A stretch of 10,671 bases of DNA from an uncultured Oribacterium sp. (GTDB taxonomy: Bacteria > Bacillota > Clostridia > Lachnospirales > Lachnospiraceae), in assembly GCA_937927445.1 (NCBI GenBank), contig CALAOB010000033.1, forward strand, positions 1 through 10,671, read 5' to 3'. Within the stretch, counting starts at the first letter, position 1; each line of letters begins with the position of its first letter. The notes below the pieces were generated by a model. It saw only the letters and a list, made by a program, of their open reading frames with translations, did no database searches and was not told the DNA's origin. Shown piece by piece: positions 5,601-10,671 of this stretch. A program made the translations under genes and the position numbers.

Positions 5601-8600
5601 GGTGTAGTAGAGGCGGGAGCTATCGCCGTTATCCGAAGCGGCGATGAAGACTGCAAACGCACGTCCATTTGGAAGCTCGACCATTTCCGGACGCGTCCGT
5701 TCCGCCGCATCTTCCAGGAGTATCTGCTTCCTTACCGGCACCGGCTGTGCATTGACGCCACCGGTTCCGCGGAATTTGCTCATATCCGACGAGCCCATGT
5801 CGTAGCGCTGGAAGGAGATTTCATCTTCACCCAGGCCGGCATACGCCTCCTCGTAGGCGTCATTCAGCGAAAATGCAGCGGCCACGTCATCCTCTGCTGC
5901 TGCCTCGTCCAGTATCGCACGGAGCGGGAACGTGCCTGCCGTCGATGCTTCGTCATCTTCTTCAGCATTCAGCGCAAACGCGTGATCATCCGTGTCGTCT
6001 GCTGAAGCCGCGTTCAGCGGCAAAGTATCTTCAAACTCCTTCGTGATGGCGTTGTTGAAGAACTCGACCTTCGTCTGACCAGCATAGTTGCCCCAGCCCT
6101 GCTCGATCTTTGCGATATCGAAATCCACTTTGAGGAGAACGAGGTCGAAGCCGAGGCCGCCGGCTGCGTTCAGGATGATGCCATACGGATCGCCGGAGAC
6201 ATTGTCCTTCACCAGCTGCAGCTTCATCTGCACACTGACATAGCCGCGCGCACTCAATACACCGCACAGGCCGGCGCCCGCCTGCACCTTCGCCTGCACG
6301 ACAGAATCCAGCTCGATCAGGAAATCACTTCCCGAGAAGATGTTCTGTACATTTCCGCTGTAGGCGTTAAAATCGCCTTCGCTAAACGCCGCCTTCCCGG
6401 CCACACAGACGCCGCCCATCGTGAGATCGACCTCGACACCACCGGACAGATTCAGGAAGCATGGCACATACCCGACCATCGTATAGAAGGTTTTCGATGC
6501 ATCCACAGCACCGCCGACGGTGACGGCGGTCGTCGCGAGCACATACTCGTTCTGCACCGGATCCAGCAGGAATTCGAAGCTCAGGTTGAAGATCGCACGC
6601 ACATTGATGTAGCCCTGTGCCTTCGTCATACTCGCCTGTTCATTCTTCGCTTGCGAAAGCTTTCGTTCACGTTTTCTTTCGGAAAGTGCCTTCTTTATGT
6701 CGTAATGATTAAGCTTCCTCTGCTCCTCCTCCGTAAGCTCACGACCTTCCTCCTCAACCATCGCGCGGATATGATCCGCACTTGCACCGGCATTGGCTGC
6801 ATCCTTACCGGCTTTGCGTGCTTTCTTTTTCAGCTTACTGGTCCTCTGGGCGGCCTCATAAAAGGTCTTTGCAGCGTCTTTCTTCTGCTCCGGCGTCTTC
6901 GAGGAGCCGTCCTTCAGCATCATATCGAAGTTGATGTTCAGCGAGTAGCCGCTTTTATCCGGGTAGTCGAGACGAGAGAAGTTCAGGATACCGCTCTGCG
7001 CGGTGCTCTTCGCTGCGCCCAGAAGCGGAATGTTTACATCGCCCATCGCCCCGTCGATATCGAAGCTCTTCGGTGCGATCTTCTCGTTCTCCACATAGCT
7101 CACGAGACCAGTGTCGACCGTCGGATAGATGATCGGGATCGATTGTGCTGTATCGCCCACCGTCACACTGCGCTTTTCCTTATCCACGATCTGCACTGTG
7201 ATCCGGTCACCGTTGTGCAGATTCGTGAGCATCGAAGGAATCTCCGCCGTGAAGATGTTCGAGCCTTCCAGCATCGCATGGCCCTCGTAGTCCGCTGTTG
7301 AGCCGGTGACCGTCCGCACGGTAAATACCAGCTTCTCGATGCTCCGGCGCTTCATATCCACGAGCGCCGTCAGCTTCAGATTATCATCGAAGCAGCGCAC
7401 CTGGTTCTTTCGAAGATCCGTCTTCTGACGGCTCTCCGACTTATCATAATCATAGGAAATCGACGTCACCACCGGTGCCGTAATCGGGTATTGCACCTCG
7501 AGCATGCCGGCATCCACACTATACACCTGTGTGATGCGGTCGAGCGTACCGCTGCCGAATACGAAATCCGCCACCTGTGCATCATCGATGCCGTTATCAA
7601 TCAGGAGACTGACGCGGTCGCCTTTCTTCGCCTTGAGTCCGGCCAGGCTGATGATACCGCTGTCATCCGCCGTCGCCGACTGAAGCTGTACGTGGCGGCT
7701 TCCGTTCGTCACGAATTCACCGTTCGCCAGTGAAACAGCATACCCCTCTGCCGGATTCGTTTTCGCCTCCAGCGCGGTTTCACGTATGGACTTTACACGC
7801 GTCACGACGGTACCGCTGAGGCTGTATTCCCTGAGATCGCTCTTCTTCACCTTCTCGATGTCGAGCTTCAGGAGATTATCCGCGGTGTTGCTGCGGAGGA
7901 TGAAGCTGTAGCCCTGGGTCTGATAGGTCCTGCCCGTCATCTGATCAGTGATCACCGGACGGTATACAAAATTGCTGTCGGAAGGCTTACCGGTCACCAC
8001 TACCCGGACGGTGCATGCGGCACCGATTGCCGGCTTCATCTTCTTTGCCCAGCCGTTCTCTTCCGGATTCAGATTCAGGACATTCTTTTCCTTCAGATAG
8101 CTGCCCTCCAGCTCATCCTGCGGAATCAGATTTTCGATGCGGAGATTCTTTCTGGCTGCGTTGGAAGCGAACACGATCTCCACATGGTTATCGTTCTTCG
8201 CGAGCAGTGGACGAATCATATAGTTCTTCCCTGAACGCAGCGTATAGGATCGGGCATCCCGGATACTGTTGAAGTGTACGCCGCCGTCCTCGGAGATTTC
8301 GAAGCCGGTGACGCGGTAATCTGTATCCTCGGATTCCGCACTGAGATCCAGCGTATCCCCTGCGTGGAAGATCCCGGAAGCGCCAGCCTTCGGAAGCTTA
8401 GTGGAGGTAAAGACTGCCTTCGTGCTTCCGCCGCCCGCATCCGGTGGCACCACACTGACCTTGACATCCGTGTAAGCTACGGTTGGCTTAAAGTTCAGCT
8501 TCTGGTAATAGGATACGCTCGACAGATCGCCGCTCTCCGTATAGGTTTTCTTCTGAAGGCTCTCGATCCAGTTCACAAAATACTTATCCATGACGATGGT

Positions 8601-10671
8601 GTCGAGATGTGCCGTCGCACGCTCCTTCACGGTCTTCACCGCATCCTTCGAAAAATCGATAGCGTCACTGTTCACGCTCTTTCCAGTCATGCGGTCGAGG
8701 TAGCTGAGATACTCCTCCGGATAGCTGGCGGTGACCTTCTTATCCTTATCATCCGCAGAGATGGTGATCGTATAACCGGTGATGGTACCGAAATAGCCAT
8801 CTACGCCATTGACTGTACTTTTATCCAGGGTGAAGACGATGTTCGCATCGTCTGTATCGACGTTTGTAAAGATATTCCGGCTGTCGGTTTTTCCCGCTTC
8901 GATGATCTGCGCACCGCACTCCATCTTCGCCTGCATCGGCACGGTGTCGGTCGTTCCGAGGAAGCTCATCTTCTCCGGATTCGTCACACTGACCTCATAC
9001 TTTTTATACATCGCCGCGACACCATAGAAGCGCATATAGCTCTTCGGCGTCTGGGTCTTCGAAGCATCCACTGCATAGACGATGGCCTCGATATTATCGG
9101 CGACGTTCTGTACCTTGATCGCTGCGCCGCTCGAAAGCTCCGGGGTACCAAATTTACCATTTCTGTCCTTCTGCTCGAGGTCCTTTCCGGTGCCCAACGC
9201 ATGCAACTTGAAGCGGAGCTTATTGCCTCCGCCGTAGCTGCTGATCTGCTTCCAGTGTGGAATCAGATACTGATAGTAGAGTCCGTTGATGGTCGGACGG
9301 CCGGCCGGCGGATTTTCGTTCGAGCTCCATACGGAGCCGGTACACCCGGTGGATGTGTGGAGGTATTCCAGCTTGCCCTCACCCTTATGGAAGTCCTTTT
9401 CTCCCTTCGGCAGCAGATAGCAGTTCTGGAGCGTGCCGAGCCCGTTCGGCTTGCTTCCGTGGCGCTGATCCTTTCCATAGGAAAAGATGCCGCCGACGTC
9501 GGTGCTGGCGGAGAAGAAATACTGTCCGACCTCCAGTGCCGGATGATAGCTCTCATCGTAGATGTCCGCTACGACATCGCCCTTTTTATACTTTACCTTA
9601 TAGGGTTTTCCACCGATTGTAATGTCGAAGGAAAGATCCTCGGAACCATTTGCAACTGCACCGTTGGAAGCATTGGCCTCCTCGTCCTCCTCTGAAAGCA
9701 TAGCAACGCTGGAGAAGAGCGTCGTTTCCTCTTCCCCGTCGATGACGATAGCGTTCGCCTCCGTCGTGGTACCGGCCTGCGCAGCCAGGTAATCGCTGAG
9801 ATACAGTGTGCTGTCCTTCGTGAGGGCGAGCTCCACTTCCTTTTCGGTTTCGTATGGTGCGAAGACGACGGTGCCGTAGACCTGCTCCGCGCCGGTTTCT
9901 GCGTCCTTGCCGCGAATGTTCGCAGACGCCATCGAGTATTCGGCGCCCTCGCGCTGCAGGGTCACGAGCGCCTTTCCGTCCTCGACGGTAAATTCGTCGC
10001 CTGCGAAGGAAAGCGCCGACTGCTCCGACGCCTCGTCGTCTGTGATGATGACGGAGAGGGAGGTGACCTTGTACGGCTCCATGTTTTCGGCGTCGGTGAT
10101 CATCACCGAGAACGCCTCGGTGCCCTCGGACCGGTCATCATCTAAGATGCGGAACCGGAGGTACTGCACGTCTTCGCCAGGTGCGAAGTGGATCGTCTGC
10201 TCCGCGGAATGTGGGATCGCCGCGACCTGCTCCGGCAGGATCTGGGAGAGGATCGCATCGGTCAGACTGCCGCTGACACCGCTCGAGCCCTCTTCACGCG
10301 TCGGCTCACCCGTCGCCGCCTCCTTCAGCATCGCGAGACGGCTCTTCGTCGAGCTCACCGCATCGCTCCCGGCGACCGACAGCACGGAGGCTGAGGCGAC
10401 GGAGTCGAAGTCGGAAGCATTGGCCTCCTCGTCGTCGAAGTCGTCGTCTTCGTCGAAATCGTCATTTTCGTCAGCTTCATCGGTATCGTCGTCATCTGAC
10501 AGCACTTCTGACGGAGAGGCGAGTTCCGTATCCTCGCTTTCATCGTCATCCGCTTCGTCTTCTGCTTCTGACGGCGTGGCGAGCGCGACCCACTCGAGAA
10601 CCTCCTCCGAACTCGTCTTTCCGGTCACACCGATCAGATTTCCATCCGCATCGAAGCGGTACTCCGTGCCC
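2685..10671 (-). CDS. Giant modular cell-wall-bound surface protein (5' end outside window)
   Basis: One uninterrupted frame of 2,661 codons enters at the right edge, so the N-terminus and any signal peptide are missing. The GTG at 10628 is only an internal codon; the residues before it read GTEYRFDADGNLIGV. Numbering residues from that GTG, the order is: acidic linker (10-95), Calx-beta-like modules (about 140-290), a beta-rich region of unknown family (300-1240), a basic coil (1245-1345), a Gly-rich beta region (1345-1520), a second acidic stretch (1540-1610), propeller-like repeats (1620-2060), a Gly/Ser/Thr linker (2065-2125), two CARDB-like domains (2175-2395), a BIG2 domain (2405-2483) and terminal cell-wall-binding repeats (2517-2647). 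There is no LPxTG motif or terminal membrane segment, so attachment is probably non-covalent. I see no catalytic motif; adhesion or carbohydrate binding is my guess. It is convergent with nothing and has its own terminator. Confidence 0.9.
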   Translation of the reverse strand, partial: GTEYRFDADGNLIGVTGKTSSEEVLEWVALATPSEAEDEADDDESEDTELASPSEVLSDDDDTDEADENDDFDEDDDFDDEEANASDFDSVASASVLSVAGSDAVSSTKSRLAMLKEAATGEPTREEGSSGVSGSLTDAILSQILPEQVAAIPHSAEQTIHFAPGEDVQYLRFRILDDDRSEGTEAFSVMITDAENMEPYKVTSLSVIITDDEASEQSALSFAGDEFTVEDGKALVTLQREGAEYSMASANIRGKDAETGAEQVYGTVVFAPYETEKEVELALTKDSTLYLSDYLAAQAGTTTEANAIVIDGEEETTLFSSVAMLSEEDEEANASNGAVANGSEDLSFDITIGGKPYKVKYKKGDVVADIYDESYHPALEVGQYFFSASTDVGGIFSYGKDQRHGSKPNGLGTLQNCYLLPKGEKDFHKGEGKLEYLHTSTGCTGSVWSSNENPPAGRPTINGLYYQYLIPHWKQISSYGGGNKLRFKLHALGTGKDLEQKDRNGKFGTPELSSGAAIKVQNVADNIEAIVYAVDASKTQTPKSYMRFYGVAAMYKKYEVSVTNPEKMSFLGTTDTVPMQAKMECGAQIIEAGKTDSRNIFTNVDTDDANIVFTLDKSTVNGVDGYFGTITGYTITISADDKDKKVTASYPEEYLSYLDRMTGKSVNSDAIDFSKDAVKTVKERATAHLDTIVMDKYFVNWIESLQKKTYTESGDLSSVSYYQKLNFKPTVAYTDVKVSVVPPDAGGGSTKAVFTSTKLPKAGASGIFHAGDTLDLSAESEDTDYRVTGFEISEDGGVHFNSIRDARSYTLRSGKNYMIRPLLAKNDNHVEIVFASNAARKNLRIENLIPQDELEGSYLKEKNVLNLNPEENGWAKKMKPAIGAACTVRVVVTGKPSDSNFVYRPVITDQMTGRTYQTQGYSFILRSNTADNLLKLDIEKVKKSDLREYSLSGTVVTRVKSIRETALEAKTNPAEGYAVSLANGEFVTNGSRHVQLQSATADDSGIISLAGLKAKKGDRVSLLIDNGIDDAQVADFVFGSGTLDRITQVYSVDAGMLEVQYPITAPVVTSISYDYDKSESRQKTDLRKNQVRCFDDNLKLTALVDMKRRSIEKLVFTVRTVTGSTADYEGHAMLEGSNIFTAEIPSMLTNLHNGDRITVQIVDKEKRSVTVGDTAQSIPIIYPTVDTGLVSYVENEKIAPKSFDIDGAMGDVNIPLLGAAKSTAQSGILNFSRLDYPDKSGYSLNINFDMMLKDGSSKTPEQKKDAAKTFYEAAQRTSKLKKKARKAGKDAANAGASADHIRAMVEEEGRELTEEEQRKLNHYDIKKALSERKRERKLSQAKNEQASMTKAQGYINVRAIFNLSFEFLLDPVQNEYVLATTAVTVGGAVDASKTFYTMVGYVPCFLNLSGGVEVDLTMGGVCVAGKAAFSEGDFNAYSGNVQNIFSGSDFLIELDSVVQAKVQAGAGLCGVLSARGYVSVQMKLQLVKDNVSGDPYGIILNAAGGLGFDLVLLKVDFDIAKIEQGWGNYAGQTKVEFFNNAITKEFEDTLPLNAASADDTDDHAFALNAEEDDEASTAGTFPLRAILDEAAAEDDVAAAFSLNDAYEEAYAGLGEDEISFQRYDMGSSDMSKFRGTGGVNAQPVPVRKQILLEDAAERTRPEMVELPNGRAFAVFIAASDNGDSSRLYYTISNQAGDHWSVPVALDEDGSYDSMPALTVVGNKVVIAWMDASTKIEGTNDEETMDAYRKKFNAFKISGRVYDVTSGQLGSEFQISPSKLDEFYLQAPSLDEFYLQAPSLCTAGGKVYCTYVARDISTLTKLDELTDLSKGYSTAVRATLDVSSALVKVEKNEFVVIKNEEKNDPLVTDYQTEGIRIEDTDYLVTAYTLDQDGDLTTGDRKLYLGLGDVTHSRNYYPIRIGSDDKCQAVPKLTKVNGHLVLSWTEDGELLELLDVSGLIEALFHTTEIGDAYKTAKGAYYVKDVPPDYSWYKKSAADLELPEDVSDESSTSGYKGSYYEAIAQGDFRTVETRIKEDEDHSSSIDDYTITGDGRDLYVFYTDFGPEIEKATVELYGRRYRMAKDTSGSAGSGTTGTSSGTTGGEGNNAGTGTNGSAAGAGETGADGSEGNGHHSDSAWGFTDAVRITDFDKVIDDFTLTMATDGSIRLLSDFYEQWIDKDGKIKFSKNALAEIDFARGGSLEIDQLSIDMDSSMIAGETSTIRFDVRNAGLLEAKGFSIEAYLMENGVRTKKLYSDKVDRLLDTNEETTVQIPWTVPDEDLDGKSILLSVVEKDTTTASETTAEIELKSEARLRLDMGELTFDGKEAIIPFEIENIGNAASSAGEVVAYVLDGAERRRAVGSIGLGTLGSGVSVEDTLRFTPEIEDWDGFGRISLELVAVQDGATVASAYGDLYSAEPVVLEIEDGAESLNLTAKAQQTLKVACAPWSALCTDIRYRSSDSRVATVDENGTVTAVGNGSCTIEVYSPTLMLKDEITVHVSGAQGGSHSGGAGSSSRKTAADRASELYASGLPTWVETGGRWIQNADGSWSYQTGTSPMTNRWVCIYNPYADERRRQKRYGWFKFGPDGKMLTGWVIDTDGNIYYLNPASDGTRGMMLIGWQQIDGRWYYFSKDEGSGTMGALLRNTITPDGYHVDETGAWTGQ
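2688..3082 (-). other. C-terminal cell-wall-binding repeat region
   Basis: The last 130 residues contain aromatic and glycine repeats of the choline-binding or CW_binding_1 type: GWFKFGPDGKMLTGW, GNIYYLNPASDGTRGMML followed by IGWQQIDGRWYYF, and TPDGYHVDETGAWTG at the very end. Such repeats fold as beta-hairpins and bind wall polymers. A preceding WVETGGRWIQNADGSWSY is the usual lead-in module. This marks the protein as anchored to a Gram-positive wall. Confidence 0.8.
3180..3420 (-). other. BIG2 (bacterial Ig-like) domain
   Basis: The segment has the family's hallmark: a strand ending in LKVACAPWSA, then RYRSSDSRVATVDENGTVTA, then VGNGSCTIEVYS and a closing ITVHVSG. The S-S-D-x-x-V-A-T-V-D-x-x-G-x-V-T-A pattern is typical of BIG2. 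It acts as a spacer or binding module on the surface and lies between the CARDB-like domains and the wall-binding tail. Confidence 0.8.
3440..4095 (-). other. Two CARDB-like beta-sandwich domains
   Basis: The first runs from LEIDQLSIDMDSSMIAGETS through IRFDVRNAGLLEAKGFSIEA to LLDTNEETTVQIPWTVPDED. The second runs from LRLDMGELTFDGKEAIIPFE through IENIGNAASSAGEVVAYVLD to VEDTLRFTPEIEDWDG. The order of an 'F.V.N.G' turn, an 'a..f.v..y..g' strand and a final tryptophan- or proline-rich strand is that of CARDB and related adhesion modules. These are structural spacers with no catalytic residues. Confidence 0.65.
4260..4430 (-). other. Low-complexity Gly/Ser/Thr linker
   Basis: About 55 residues consist almost only of Gly, Ser, Thr, Ala, Glu and Asn (for example GSGTTGTSSGTTGG), ending in GHHSDSAWG. 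This is a flexible linker between the propeller-like part and the CARDB-like domains, and a probable site for surface glycosylation or proteolysis. Confidence 0.8.
4440..5760 (-). other. Beta-propeller-like (sialidase-fold-like) repeat section
   Basis: Repeated units resemble propeller blades: RPEMVELPNGRAFAVFIA, LYYTISNQAGDHWSVPVALD, YDSMPALTVVGNKVVIAWMD, QAVPKLTKVNGHLVLSWTED and DYTITGDGRDLYVFYTD. The 'P.l....g..vv.W.d' blade ending is seen in secreted propeller proteins, and one DHWSVP is close to an Asp-box. I see no sialidase arginine triad that I can assign, so binding is more likely than hydrolysis. Confidence 0.55.
5275..5337 (-). repeat. In-frame 30-bp tandem duplication in the giant gene
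   Basis: Bases 5275-5307 and 5305-5337 are identical, giving a period of 30 bp. The protein reads SKLDEFYLQAPSLDEFYLQA, so ten residues are duplicated exactly, including at silent positions. Identity at the DNA level points to a recent slippage or assembly event. The duplication lies inside a propeller blade, where it would add a loop or strand. Confidence 0.9.
6590..6900 (-). other. Basic, probably helical coil inside the surface protein
   Basis: About 100 residues rich in Lys, Arg, Glu and Ala, with almost no beta-type pattern, include SKLKKKARKAGKDAANAGAS, EEEGRELTEEEQRKLNHYDI and KALSERKRERKLSQAKNEQ. It predicts as helix or coiled coil and separates two beta-rich regions. It contrasts with the acidic character of the rest of the protein. 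Confidence 0.6.
10030..10205 (-). other. Calx-beta-like module
   Basis: The sequence TIHFAPGEDVQYLRFRILDD, DRSEGTEAFSVMITDAENM and SLSVIITDDEA has the Calx-beta signature: a 'f..ge..k...i.i.dD...Eg.E.F.v.L' strand set closed by 'v.I.DD'. The acidic turns fit calcium binding. A second, less complete copy follows (about 9780-10015), with ALSFAGDEFTVEDGKALVTL and VFAPYETEKEVELAL. Confidence 0.7.
10340..10600 (-). other. Acidic low-complexity linker
   Basis: About 85 residues are dominated by Asp, Glu, Ser and Ala, for example SEAEDEADDDESEDTELASP and DENDDFDEDDDFDDEEANAS. It is expected to be disordered and extended. A 21-bp DNA segment within it (10413-10433, coding DEEANAS) recurs exactly at 9666-9686 after the Calx-beta-like modules. 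Confidence 0.8.

Noticed and set aside
4278..6005. Long plus-strand open frame (575 codons) opposite the giant gene
   Set aside because: It is antisense to a frame with clear domains, has no ribosome site, and its product is an Arg/Ile/His-rich mirror of the codon bias.
8274..9695. Plus-strand open frame of 473 codons opposite the giant gene
   Set aside because: Same reason: composition typical of an antisense shadow and no recognisable motif.
10626..10628. GTG as start codon of the giant protein
   Set aside because: The frame stays open to the window edge with protein-like sequence (GTEYRFDADGNLIGV), so the gene begins outside.

Overview
The window looks like part of a Gram-positive, anaerobe-type Firmicutes chromosome, with Lachnospiraceae as my best guess. 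The reasons are a giant surface protein that combines Calx-beta-like, CARDB-like and Ig-like (BIG2) modules with a C-terminal cell-wall-binding repeat region, strong GGAGG-type ribosome sites, and toxin-antitoxin families common in that group. This assignment is inference; no rRNA or housekeeping gene is present. All convincing genes lie on the minus strand.

Bases 1-2016 hold a three-gene toxin-antitoxin operon, read right to left: hipB (XRE-type DNA-binding protein, 1536-1739), a hipS-like gene (1204-1536, the stand-alone N-terminal subdomain of HipA) and a hipT-like gene (215-1207, the HipA-type Ser/Thr kinase core). The genes overlap by TGATG and ATGA junctions and so are translationally coupled. 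A good promoter lies upstream (1817-1845). Three palindromes of the form TATACC-N6-GGTATA, centred exactly 41 bp apart, are the likely HipB operators. The whole module sits between two 69-bp inverted repeats (171-239 and 1948-2016) that differ at only three positions, so it looks like a compact mobile or invertible cassette without its own transposase. The left repeat merges into an array of seven 11-bp tandem repeats, followed by a terminator.

Bases 2031-2473 are a decayed higBA system. The promoter and the higA antitoxin gene are intact. higB is reduced to about 100 bp by a premature stop and an internal, frame-breaking deletion. The cassette lies only 14 bp downstream of higA, so an active TA module appears to sit beside a dying one.

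Bases 2474-2684 contain no gene. They hold two long hairpins that look like inverted copies of one 37-nt element, then a strong terminator.

Bases 2685-10671 are one continuous minus-strand reading frame, at least 2,661 codons long, that enters from outside the window. Its N-terminus and any signal peptide are not visible. In protein order it has an acidic linker, Calx-beta-like modules, a long unrecognised beta-rich region, a basic coil, a glycine-rich beta region, a propeller-like section, a Gly/Ser/Thr linker, two CARDB-like domains, a BIG2 domain and terminal cell-wall-binding repeats. Long plus-strand open frames across this gene are shadows of its codon bias.
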